DNA of 64,000 bases, from positions 744,001-808,000 of the forward strand of contig JAFEMH010000078.1 of the NCBI GenBank assembly GCA_022495995.1. Direction: 5' to 3'. The notes beneath the pieces were generated by a model. It was not told the origin of the DNA. It did no database searches and saw only the letters and a list, made by a program, of their open reading frames with translations. Positions within the stretch are counted from its first letter, which is position 1, and each line of letters starts with the position of its first letter. Source of the stretch: Adenophora triphylla var. japonica (lineage: Eukaryota > Streptophyta > Magnoliopsida > Asterales > Campanulaceae). Positions 24,001 to 31,530 of this stretch are shown one piece after another. A program made the translations under genes and the position numbers.

Positions 24001-26960
24001 TCATCTAAAGTACATTATTACACATAACCAAGATCACAAGTTAACTAACAAGGGTAAAAGCAGAAGGATGACTTATACCAAAAAGTTAATAAAGAGAAGT
24101 TAATTGTTATGAGTTAGTTTCAAGAAAGTAAATTAGGGTGACATTTTCAATCATAAAAATGTATAATGCTCTTGAATCCATTAGCAGTCTATAAACAACA
24201 GAGCAATAAGATGTTGACACATACCACCAGTGGAATGCGGAAAACAGTTTCCTTGAACTTGATCATCAATGTCCAAAGCTCTTCCAGCCACCTTTCAACC
24301 ATACCACGACGGTGAAACTATAATGAAAAAAAAATACAGCTTAACAGTTCAGAACGTAGTGGAAAAAGAGGGGAACAAGGCAAGAATAAAGAATATAAAG
24401 TAAATATAGAAATTTGAACTTCATTGTGAGGCTTGTTTGTTGTGGGGAGGGCTAGATACAGTACACAGATGAAAGACTCTGCACGACATCAAATAGCTCA
24501 ACCTTAATATCAATGGCCAAAAACAAGAAGTTATACATAACTTAGAACTCTGTATTAGAATAAATAAGTTCACTCAATAAATAAGTTCATTCAATGAAAA
24601 CAGTATGAAGTAGGCAAGAATTGACAACAACCTATGATAACACTGTTTGTACATGCCACAGTAAACATGAATCAATCTTCTCTACAAGAAAGTAGGAGGT
24701 TTGACTGTGAACTAGCTATGATAACTTCCTTTGTCCATACCACAGTCGAATGAATCAATCTTCTGTGGGAAAGTAGAAGATTTAACAAAAGTGTTACATA
24801 CATGTTCCTTAACTAATATAGTGCCGATCACTCTGGTGATTCAAGAGCATAAACAATGATACAGTAACTTTACCGATCTCCAGACATTTTTAGATTAAAC
24901 TTCATCAATAGCAATCAAATGACCAAGGGACTACTTTTTCATCATGACCAAGACCATCAACTAGGTACTTTGACTATTTAAGCCAGAAAGTTATAAGCAG
25001 AAAGGGAGATTCAGGTACTCATAACATAAAATGCACTTGGAATTTGTACCTACAAAGCATACGTAAATTAAAATTCTAGCTTCATGAGGTAGAAACAATC
25101 AAGAAATTTTACTGGAGAGAACAAAATAGATAACCAACTAAATTTAACTACTATTGACTATTATAGATTATCATGGAACTAGGAGAGAAAAGGAGAGAGA
25201 CCTGTGACGTTAACTCCTTTAACACACTCCAAAAGATATTTGCACCAGCAACAACAGAAAGTCTTGCAACAACAGGATCATTGTCATTTGATAGGGTCAA
25301 CAACACGGGCACTAATATCGATGAATACTCCATTGATTCTAACACAATCTCCTCGATTGCCCTACAATTCAAGGAAACAGTTATTAGAACATGACATATC
25401 TGCAACACATCATCTGTCTGCATATAAGTTCCAGATAGAGCCAGGAATATGACACTAACAAAACAGCATGAGATTTGCCAAAAGTAGTGACGTTATGTAT
25501 GCATAGGAAAAATGAAAGGGTTGAGAAACTTCCATCCCAAACGGTACAGCAATGCTTATATTGGTTGGTTATGGCCCCACAACTGAGTGATTATTGTATG
25601 ACCACCGACATGCATTCCTACATATATTGGGATAAAGTTGGGATCCATAGCTTTACGGCATTACCTAAAGAATAGAGGGTGCCAAATGACCACTTTCAAA
25701 CTCACATATATAAGATAATGGCCAGAAGCTTTATCATTACAAATAGTGATCACGAAGTGTTGCAATATGGGGATGTGTTTGGATGTCTTAGAAAGGGATG
25801 TGGTCCTCTTTTCTAACAGGTCATTATTATGCAAGAATGCTAAATAAAAAGCATATCCTTCTACACATCCATCTTCTATGTTACTATATTTCAGGTATTA
25901 CTGTGCAAAACGCAACGTGGAATGGAACACGTTTGATTTCTATTGCATTATGTCCTTTATTTCACCTTCTTCTAATTCTCCGTTCAATTGCTTCCGATCA
26001 TGAGAATTCTAAAAGTCAGTGTTAAATTTCTCTAAAGAATTATTATATATAAAAGCCAGAAGTTCACTGGAGCAACTTGATGAGCTATGATCCTATCCAC
26101 CATCTTCTTCTATTTCTCAATGTCAAAATACATCCTAGAATGAAATTTTGAATTAAATTAGGCAGGCACCATTGATAAGAAATTCTAGTGCTACACTGGT
26201 AGACGCTTCCTTGTTGCGACCAAGCAGGCGGGAAAACAACCACTGTGATTGGCCAATTGGTTCATTTGATGGCAACCGTTAACTCAAAAGACAAATGTAG
26301 TCTGGTGGAGCACAAATGTATCATACGACACTCAAGAACATGCATTCCCAAGCAAATATTGTTGTAATCTACATTTAAATTTTTACCCCTTCTGGATTCT
26401 ACTGAAGATGTATATTAATAAACTTCAATGTATCAGAAAAAAACAATGTAAGAGCACAGTCAAGGAAAATGTGTACTTCAAAATTAATGAAGGCAGCCAT
26501 TTGAACCTTTCAAATAAAAGAAAACATGTGGTATGATGGGCAAAAAGAATACTGAAATATTGAATATTAGATCCCCATAAAACTAATTTATTATAATAAA
26601 TCACATACCAAAGAGCAGATAAATTATGATAAGATAACGATACCATAATTGCACTTCTCCTCGTCAACTCTAGTAATGTTAAATCATAAATTCGTACCCT
26701 GACAAAACGTATTTAACAACATCAAAATCGTTTTAAATAGGCGGAATTGGAACTCACTCGACGAGGGCTTTTCTGACAAGGCTTTCGGGAGAAAACTGTA
26801 ATTCGACCAAATAGGGAAAAAGTTCAGAAGTGAGGGATGAGTCGGCGGACACCAAGATATATTTGGCTTGCTTCAAAGAAGATAACTTTACGGCCAAATC
26901 GCCATGGTTGTTCGCGGCGGCGAGGAGGGACAAGGCATGGTCTCGCTGACCTCCGGCCAT
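21..26960 (-). CDS. ESP4: Symplekin / ESP4, 3'-end processing scaffold (left copy, 3' end outside window)
   Basis: Symplekin is the nuclear scaffold of the cleavage and polyadenylation complex, binding CPSF and CstF subunits. Sixteen coding exons read from translation and GT-AG borders (plus coordinates, transcript order): 26758-26960, 25202-25361, 24225-24317, 20627-20723, 20336-20504, 13786-13960, 12151-12279, 11167-11748, 10414-11052, 6049-6117, 4162-4272, 3847-4083, 2135-2182, 1864-1986, 292-453, 21-83. They sum to 3060 nt, exactly 1020 codons in one frame. The start MAGGQRDHALSLLAAANNHG and blocks such as LTPVEQMIAMIGALIAEGER, KGHELVMHVLYHLHS and DDIRAKAIRLV match plant symplekins as I remember them. 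Residues about 70-340 form the Symplekin/PTA1 N-terminal helical region. A triple DPRR motif spans the exon 8/9 border (about 533-545). Plant symplekins are usually around 1300-1470 residues, so the C-terminal domain lies left of base 1. Introns reach 6.4 kb because of transposons. A symplekin paralogue name is possible; the family assignment is firm. Confidence 0.93.
166..247. mobile_element. Short Stowaway-type MITE in symplekin intron 15
   Basis: About 80 bp bounded by TA. A degenerate left end (TACTGCCTACGCCCC) pairs with the right end GGACGGAGGGAGTA, and the inner arms pair too (GTGTCCATTTTT with AAAAATGGACATTC). This is the terminal repeat family CTCCCTCCGTCCC typical of Stowaway (Tc1/mariner). 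Non-coding. Confidence 0.75.
703..956. mobile_element. Degenerate Stowaway-like MITE in symplekin intron 14
   Basis: The ends TACTCTCTCTGTC and GCGGAAGGAGAAGATA are weak versions of the Stowaway terminal repeat. Long complementary inner arms are clear (CACTTTGACTTTGGTGGTCAAC with GTTGACCAACAAAGTCAAAGTG, allowing mismatches), so the whole unit can fold back. The rest of this 1.4 kb intron shows nothing I recognise. Confidence 0.6.
2319..2894. mobile_element. Mutator-like MITE, 576 bp, in symplekin intron 12 (left copy)
   Basis: Long terminal inverted repeats begin GGGCAAATTGCAATT and end AATTGCAATTTGCCC. The inner arms continue with further complementary blocks carrying TAGGAATC/GATTCCTA type sequence. 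Both sides carry the perfect 9-bp target duplication TAAAATGAA (2310-2318 and 2895-2903), the length made by Mutator-superfamily transposition. There is no coding capacity; the middle is an ordinary AT-rich filler with a CCACCA-rich stretch. Confidence 0.88.
4676..4953. mobile_element. Stowaway MITE in symplekin intron 10 (left copy)
   Basis: The left end TACTCGCTCCATCCC and right end GGGACAGAGGGAGTA form the Stowaway terminal repeat with TA at the borders. About 280 bp, non-coding. It contains a short direct repeat, ATATGGTTGAATAGT, near 4822-4861. Confidence 0.8.
5547..5631. mobile_element. SINE-like fragment in symplekin intron 10 (left copy)
   Basis: A CAACAACAACAACAA run is followed by GTGCCGCAAAGGCTCCCAC and GGGTCAGATGTACGCAGCC. 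These words recur in tRNA-derived SINEs of many dicots as I remember them. It is truncated and a full Pol III promoter is not evident. Family name not assigned. Confidence 0.5.
6845..6862. repeat. (TG)n microsatellite
   Basis: A run of about nine GT dinucleotides follows alternating TATACATATATGCG in symplekin intron 9. The right copy has it at about 35483-35500. Confidence 0.85.
7175..7250 (+). mobile_element. Au-like SINE fragment in symplekin intron 9 (left copy)
   Basis: AACAACAACAAAGCCTTAGT then CCCAAAATAATTTGGGGTCG then GCTAACATGAATC. This resembles the conserved 3' part of Au-type plant SINEs (known family, recalled). The same block occurs inverted at 23053-23118 in intron 3. Confidence 0.55.
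7363..7641. mobile_element. Stowaway MITE in symplekin intron 9 (left copy)
   Basis: The left end TACCACCCTCCGTCCCATG and right end GGGACGGAGGGAGTA bracket about 280 bp with TA borders. Two internal CTCCACTCATTCTCTCTCCT blocks (about 7460 and 7525) are direct repeats, also seen in the MITE at 27484. Confidence 0.85.
8083..8150. repeat. Near-perfect 32-bp inverted repeat, 4-nt loop (left copy)
   Basis: The arms 8083-8114 and 8119-8150 pair over 32 bases with a single mismatch, with loop GTTG. The left arm starts ATCTAAATATAAATCTACC and ends CTGCAGCTGCAGAC. It lies inside symplekin intron 9, so it would be transcribed and could fold into one long hairpin. No target duplication or known MITE end is visible, so I do not class it as a transposon. 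Confidence 0.9.
10132..10185. repeat. Two-copy 27-bp direct repeat (left copy)
   Basis: A 27-bp unit beginning TTGGATTAAGCTACAG is present twice without spacer, in symplekin intron 9. The right copy has it at 38769-38822. Confidence 0.9.
11848..12106. mobile_element. Stowaway MITE in symplekin intron 7 (left copy)
   Basis: TACTCCCTCCGCCCC at the left and AGGGACAGAGGGAGTA at the right, with TA borders, about 260 bp. It makes up most of the 402-bp intron between exons 7 and 8. Confidence 0.85.
12807..13434. mobile_element. Tourist-like (PIF/Harbinger) MITE in symplekin intron 6 (left copy)
   Basis: The left end GGCTTCGTTTGG pairs with the right end CCAAACGAGGCC. The target duplication is TAA (12804-12806, 13435-13437), the usual PIF/Harbinger target. 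Length is 628 bp, and the inner arms carry GGGAATG/CATTCCC repeats. A degenerate Stowaway-like unit (12956-13052, TACTTTCTCCGTCCC to GTGGAGGGAA) lies inside it. The flanks themselves form a palindrome, AGTGCCC..GGGCACT. Confidence 0.82.
13961..15990. other. Intron 5 stretch without recognised features (left copy)
   Basis: The 3' part of symplekin intron 5 (13961-20335). I see a poly(A) run next to the acceptor of exon 6 and no convincing repeat, RNA gene or coding segment. Small ORFs here lack support. The matching stretch in the right copy is 42593-44625. Confidence 0.5.
15992..16067. repeat. Two-copy 38-bp direct repeat (left copy)
   Basis: A 38-bp unit starting GGCAATCTTACATC is present twice in tandem with one substitution (A/G), followed by a third partial start, GGCAAACTTAC. 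Right copy at 44627-44702. Confidence 0.88.
16110..16298. mobile_element. Stowaway MITE, degraded right end, in symplekin intron 5 (left copy)
   Basis: The left end TACTCCCTCCGTCCCAAAA is canonical. The right end (TTATGGGGCAGAATACAGTA) is decayed, but inner blocks AATGTCGCATTT and GAAATGCAACATTT keep the fold. Confidence 0.65.
18370..19650 (+). mobile_element. LTR-like Ty3/gypsy fragment (probable solo LTR) in symplekin intron 5 (left copy)
   Basis: It carries features of plant gypsy LTRs: GAAGAAGTTATGACCTCCGG, a G+C-rich cluster with four GYGGYCGCAC-type words in both orientations (18670-18772), a TATAAATAGAACTCC box at about 18861, a T-rich leader, and a tail with CTTTTGGTTCGACCC. Orientation plus is inferred from the TATA box. 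No gag or pol sequence adjoins it. Exact ends and target duplication were not found, so the borders are approximate. Confidence 0.6.
21263..22784. mobile_element. Non-autonomous hAT element with nested insertion, in symplekin intron 3 (left copy)
   Basis: The ends CAGGGCTGGCCCTGAG and (reverse complement) CAGGGCGGTCCCAAC are hAT-type terminal repeats. The flanks carry a perfect 8-bp target duplication, AATATGTT (21255-21262 and 22785-22792), the length made by hAT transposases. About 430 bp belong to the hAT part; the middle is a later insertion (21671-22759). No transposase domain is visible. Confidence 0.85.
21671..22759. mobile_element. Mutator-like element nested in the hAT element (left copy)
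   Basis: The ends GGGAAAATTACAAAATA and (reverse complement) GGGCAAATTACATAATA are terminal inverted repeats. The flanks read TATTAGGAA and TATTAGAAA, a 9-bp target duplication with one change. The inner arms continue with AGTTGTTTTAAA / TTTAAAACAACT. The 1.09-kb interior has poly-C, CCACCA and GA-rich tracts and small ORFs that I do not consider genes. The terminal repeats resemble those of the MITE at 2319. Confidence 0.72.
23053..23118 (-). mobile_element. Au-like SINE fragment in symplekin intron 3 (left copy)
   Basis: Reverse-oriented relative of 7175-7250. It reads ATTCATGTTAGCCGACCCC, then AAATTATTTTGGGACTAAGG, then CTTTGTAGTTGTA. Probably an independent insertion of the same SINE family. 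Confidence 0.55.
24635..24790. repeat. Diverged direct repeat, about 75 bp, in symplekin intron 2 (left copy)
   Basis: Two imperfect units share the order GATAAC..TTTGT..AT(G/A)CCACAGT..GAATCAATCTTCT..GAAAGTAG..TTTGAC/TTTAAC. They are probably an old local duplication. The right copy has the same at about 53275-53430. Confidence 0.6.
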
Positions 26961-27174
26961 GACGATATCGTCAAGGAGGGAATTGAATTTAGAATACGAA
27001 TGCTGTGAGGTTTCTAGGGTTTTGAATGAGAAGGGGTTTATTTGGGGGAACCGAACGAGAAAGATGAAGAAGCGCGTTCACGAACAAACGAAACACACAG
27101 ATTTCTGTGTGTGGGCGATATCGGAGAATTCGAACTAGTGTTTGGGGGATAGATGGTCGGAGGAGGGACTGGAG

Positions 27175-27182
27175 TTTATATA
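27175..27182 (-). promoter_or_regulatory. TATA box of symplekin, left copy
   Basis: On the minus strand the sequence reads TTTATATAAACTCC about 215 bases upstream of the start codon at 26960, in a pyrimidine-rich leader. Spacing and context fit a core promoter with a 5' UTR of roughly 180 nt. Inferred from sequence only. Confidence 0.5.
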
Positions 27183-27483
27183 AAGAATGCGGATGCGGAA
27201 TTTGGTGCAGTTGTGCCCCTCACTCGGAGATGTCTGTTCAAGCGGCTTAAAATTGAGGCCTTCATGCCCTTTTCATCCCACACCTAGACATAATGCCATA
27301 AAAGGGATGCCATTTTTTATAAACTAGTGTAACTCCCGTGCGATGCACGAATAGCTATAGCACATATTGACGAAGATTCATACAAAAATAAAAGGAAATA
27401 GAAATATTTGTGTACATTGTAAAACAATTTTTTGAAAACTATATAATTAGTACAAATATCAGAGTGGAGGTAACTAAAATAAA

Positions 27484-28055
27484 TACTCCCTCCGTTCACT
27501 TACTTACTTCACACTTTCTATTTTGGGAGTTCAAATACATACTTCACACTTTGTATTTTTACTTAAAATGGAAAGTTTTTATCACTATTCCTTCCACTCA
27601 TTCTCTCTCCTACATTATTTTAATACTCACAACACCATTATAATTTACTATTCCCTCCACTCATTCTCTCTCCTATTTTACTTTTACACTCACAGCATTT
27701 ACTCCCTCCGTCCCACCTTAGTGTAGACTTCTTTCCTTTTTCGTCCGTCTCACCTTAGTGTAGACTGCCAAAATTAGAAAGTTTTTTATTATTTTTTATT
27801 TTTCCTACCCCACCCACTCATTCTCTCTCTTCATTTTCCACCATACAATTTATTCAACCAACCTACTATTCACTCCACTCATTCTCTCTCTTCATTTTCT
27901 ACCACACATTTTCATTATCTTAATAATATTCCTTAGTTATTGTGCCCACCACCTTAGTCTACACTAAGGTGGGACGGAGGGAGTATATCATTATTTTTTT
28001 TTTTAATTCCCGCGTAAACAGTAACTGTGAACTAACTAAGTGGACGGAGGGAGTA
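27484..28055. mobile_element. Stowaway MITE, outer member of a nested pair (left copy)
   Basis: The left end TACTCCCTCCGTTCACTTAC pairs with the right end, whose reverse complement is TACTCCCTCCGTCCACTTAG, bounded by TA. The pairing continues inward (TACTTCAC / TAGTTCAC). It lies in the intergenic zone about 0.3 kb upstream of the symplekin promoter and is interrupted by a second Stowaway. Confidence 0.85.
27700..27985. mobile_element. Stowaway MITE nested in another Stowaway (left copy)
   Basis: Ends TACTCCCTCCGTCCCACC and GGTGGGACGGAGGGAGTA are exact complements, followed by TTAGTGTAGACT / AGTCTACACTAA. TA borders lie on both sides. It contains repeated CACTCATTCTCTCTCTTCAT blocks. Confidence 0.9.
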
Positions 28056-28419
28056 TATATTTAAGGCATAGTTAGTTTGTACGTAATTTGCCGAAAGTAT
28101 CACTTAGTTTCGCCAACAATTGGGAAAGCGTAATCAATCTAGTTATAAGTCTCCAAATCTTTCTCTTCAACTGCAATTCGGAACTCTTGACTATAGTGAT
28201 TCTCCAAACAAACAAAATACATGAAATGAAATTTTCAAGTACCATCAATTTCTATTTTTGAGAAGTTATTTTGTTCTTGAACAAAAGATTCAACTTCTAC
28301 ATCCCCGTTTGATTTTTACATATTTCTTTACTGTTATTGTTATATAATCATGTTATTTTTATATCGCAATTAATAAAATTTAACATTAGGAAAAATTATT
28401 TCACTATCAAATAAATAAA

Positions 28420-28656
28420 TGCTCCCTTCGTCCCATTTTAAACTTCCTTTTTCTTTAATAAAAGGTGTCCCATTTTAAATTAAAAAAAAAACATACAACG
28501 GAAAAAAATTAATATTTTTTTATTTAATGGTCTTATAAGTCACACTCACAACAACTATTCACTAATTACTTTGTACCCAACTTTTTATACTTTATAATAA
28601 AACCATTCATCTCTTTAATATCATAACCAATTTTTTAACATTTAAAATAGGACAAA
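28420..28656. mobile_element. Degenerate MITE in the intergenic zone (left copy)
   Basis: The left end TGCTCCCTTCGTCCCATTTT and right end CATTTAAAATAGGACAAAAG are imperfect complements of a Stowaway-like type. The right copy is at about 57059-57295. From here to 28838 the DNA is very AT-rich with nothing recognisable. Confidence 0.5.
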
Positions 28657-28838
28657 AGTTGAAGAAAAAATTATTAATATTTCTATTATAAAATGCTATT
28701 TTTTTCCTTTATTTTCTTATAAATGTAGAGATTAATAATATGACATAGAAAAATAAGATAATACAATAAAGTATAAACAAATAAGTATATAATAATATAC
28801 AAATATTATCAATATTTAAAATTTATTCTAAAAAAAGA

Positions 28839-29513
28839 TGAATAATATGCGGTGATGCTGCAGGAAATGTGCTTATCAATCTTCCTCCACGTGGCAGGAC
28901 TGATCACCTGGCTTCTTGACCTGAAAACAGAACCCACGACTAGCCGGATGTGTCTCCGGCGAAGACGCTCTGCGCGAGAGTAAGATAACAAATTGTATAA
29001 AGCTCAAAATTTATTGAATAATGAACTCAGAATACAAAATGGCAGTTACCTTTCACCGTTTGGTAGTGATGAAGTATTTATAGACAAGAGTAGTGTATTT
29101 TTGGGGAGGCGACATGTGCTCCGAGATTGTAGCGGCAGTTACTTGGATGTGGGAACATGTCCATAACGGTCCCTGATTTGTAGGGATGTGGTTATGAGGA
29201 TTGTTCAACCAAATAAGCCGGCAAGTGTTAAGTCGACACTTGTTGATTTAGGTCGAGGTCGCCACCGTGATATGGTCGACCCGACCGTCTGGGTAGCATG
29301 GTTCGTACCCGAATTGTAATATGGATCATGAGGTCGGACTAAGTTAGGTCGGGACCTCGTGGGTCGGACCGTGGGCTTAGTCGGCCCGATACTTGAGACG
29401 GGCTTTGGGCCTTGTTTTGATTGGACCACACTTATTGGAAATGTGGAGACCAAGGCCTGTCTCGTAATTGGACTTTACTCGTTTGGCCCAACTCGACACT
29501 TTTGGTATGTTCA
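28839..29513 (-). mobile_element. LTR of a Tat-type retroelement (left copy)
   Basis: Oriented on the minus strand. The proposed borders TGAATAATATG and TATGTTCA give a short TGAA..TTCA inverted end. Immediately right, the minus strand reads GAAAGTTGGGGGCC, a purine-rich tract suited to plus-strand priming. A minus-strand TATA box (TATAAATA, 29075-29082) is followed by a poly(A) signal AATAAA (29010-29015). About 675 bp. No second LTR of this element lies in the window outside the duplication, so the borders are inferred. Confidence 0.65.
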
Positions 29514-29985
29514 GTGGCCCCCAACTTTCGAGTTGACTTCGTCGACTGAAGTTAAGAAGATTTCTTTGACGAAAATTGCTTTACTCGCAGTCGATGCTAG
29601 TCTGAAGTAGGTCGACCATGATGACGTGGCAACATCTTGGTCGTTGGCGATGAACGGTTGGAGATGAAGGAGCGCCGATTCTCGTAATGATTGCAATTCT
29701 GACTCTTGGAACTCCTTCTCGGAAACCGCTTCGGTTTTTAATTTTGGAAAATTAATTTCGATTTTCCTTTCCCTTTCCAATTTTAGGAAAATATAAATAG
29801 CAAAATCCTTCTTCGTTTAGAACTTTTACCGTTTTCAAGCTCTTGAGAATCTCCGTGAAAATAGCGAAGAAGCGCTTAAGTTAAATTGGGCTTCCATCTT
29901 CGCAATGCCTTCCTATTCCGACATTTACAAAGGTATTTCTCTCCCATTCTTCCTTTAGAGCTTTAATTTCTGTTCTATTTTTGAT

Positions 29986-30689
29986 TTACGCCACGGCTAA
30001 AACCTTTAGTAGCGAGCCGGGAGCTTGGTATGGTACCGCACCGTTAACCGTAGTGGTTTACAAGAATGTGAACGGTGAGTGGAGAGAACTGTCTTTGGAT
30101 GAATGTGCCTCCATTTTAACCAAGTGGGAATTAAATTTTAGTGAGATAGGTTTGCCCATTGTAGGGGACGTCGAAAACCTGGTAGTTGATGATTCAAATG
30201 TCGTCACTTTCCATCTATTCCATTGAACCGCTTCGACCATATTACTTTGTTCTATGTTAGGGATGTCCTCAAACCCTCCTTCCTTAGGAATAGGATAGGC
30301 TTTCCGTGGAGTCTAGGTCGCCCTTAAATAGGTCGACCGAAATTATTCATAGGCCCGACTCCCCGTTTCTCCTTCTTCTTGTACGTATATGGCAACTCAA
30401 GGCGGAGCTACAAAGATCTACTTCCTCTGGGCCCGCATTGTTGATGCATTTGACGATACTGACCATGCCAGAAAGAATGAGAGGGGTTATGTTCCCCAAG
30501 GGCCATTACGCGGAAAGAAGAACCTGCCCTCTAGGTATAGCATGATTTGGGATTTCTGTGAGGTAAGTAAGGAAGATTATAGGGTGACCATTTATACTCA
30601 GAGGGAGTTTATGAAGTTGTTTAGGTCGTCATTTACTAGGGATGCCACTAGGGTAGCCTTCTTCTATGGTCAATTTGTAGCTGGCCTCA
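29986..30689 (+). pseudogene. Broken 5' fragment of the additional ORF (left copy)
   Basis: Matches 58626-59331. The start codon context reads GCCACGGCT (ACG, not ATG), and several small indels shift the frame relative to the right copy, for example near 30050, 30226, 30303, 30413 and 30465. It ends at the duplication junction and runs into intron 13 sequence with a stop soon after. Whether the lesions are real mutations or base-calling errors is open, because they cluster at CTG/CAG sites of the right copy. Confidence 0.8.
30686..30689. other. Duplication junction with 4-bp microhomology
   Basis: Around the junction the sequence reads GCTGGCCTCAAGGATAAA. The retroelement at 59323 reads CTGGCCTCAGG and intron 13 at 2048 reads TTCTCAAGGAT. 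CTCA is common to both parents, with no inserted bases. This is the pattern expected of microhomology-mediated tandem duplication. It is also where an assembler could have made a false join. Confidence 0.9.
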
Positions 30690-30954
30690 AGGATAAATTA
30701 TTGCTTCAACCGGCAGTCATCAACAGCTCAAATTAATTAATTGGATGAGCCTAAACTCTAAGTTGCATACCAGCCGGATAGCTTTTGCACGGATATCATC
30801 TCTCGTATGGACAGAACACTGCAATTTGGAGAATTGTGGATCAGGACAAGCAACTTCAGAAGTAAAATAAAAATGTGTCTATAACTGGGTTTGCTTATTT
30901 CATAAAATAATTAATCAAGTTCAGGGTCCAGCTAAGATAACAAGTTAAAATGAA

Positions 30955-31530
30955 GGGCAAATTGCAATTTGGTTACCTATGTTTGTGTCACTGTTGCAAT
31001 TTGGTTCCAACATTGAAAAAGTTGCAATCTGATTCCTAACATTGACATTTAGTTGCTAATTGGTGTAAAATTTTACGAAATGTTAGTTTTTTTACAAAAT
31101 CCAAGTCATGCGCCGTGCACTTGAATTTTTAAGAGTCATAATGGTCATTTCATATTCATTTCAACCCCAACACCACCGACCGCTACCACTAATAGCACCA
31201 TAGTCACCACCACTCACTAATTTACGTGTTTTTTTAATTAATTTATATTTTTGGATCGTTTTTTTTTTAACCAAATGTTATAAAGCTAAATCATTTTGAT
31301 GTTAAAGATTAACTTATTCCTTTTTCCCCTGTGAAATGATTAGCATGCCCCTTAAAAAGTTATTTACATGGCACATGACTTTAATTCCGTCAAAAAATTA
31401 ACAATTTGTTAGTTTTTATACCATTTTGCAACAAAATGTCAATGTTAGGAATCGACTTACAACTTTTTCAATGTTGGGAATCAAATTGCAAAACGTATAC
31501 AAACATAGGTAACCGAATTGCAATTTGCCC
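30955..31530. mobile_element. Mutator-like MITE, 576 bp (right copy)
   Basis: Counterpart of 2319-2894 with the same length, terminal repeats and TAAAATGAA duplications. It was carried by the tandem duplication rather than by a new transposition. Confidence 0.88.

Larger units (their letters stand above)
2050..30685. repeat. Tandem duplication unit 1 (about 28.6 kb)
   Basis: This segment recurs in direct orientation immediately to its right. Landmarks keep a nearly constant offset: 28636 at the left end, 28638 near 3.6 kb, 28632 near 13.7 kb, 28639 near 20.3 kb, 28641 near 25-27 kb and 28642 at the right end. Only small indels separate the copies. The unit runs from symplekin intron 13 through the promoter, the intergenic MITEs and the LTR into the retroelement additional ORF. 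All transposon insertions recognised here are present in both copies. Confidence 0.95.
28839..30689 (-). mobile_element. Truncated retroelement remnant created by the duplication
   Basis: LTR plus about 1.18 kb of internal sequence, cut at the duplication junction. It has no pol and is not an independent insertion: it repeats 57478-59331 including the flanking DNA on the left. Confidence 0.85.

Noticed and set aside
29511..29780. 89-residue minus-strand ORF next to the LTR as a gene
   Set aside because: It lies between the LTR and the additional-ORF promoter, is shortened in the right copy by an indel, and has no recognisable domain.
30389..30736. Plus-strand ORF crossing the duplication junction as a fusion gene
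   Set aside because: It is the broken additional ORF running a few codons into intron 13 sequence. The start is arbitrary and the upstream frame is already lost.
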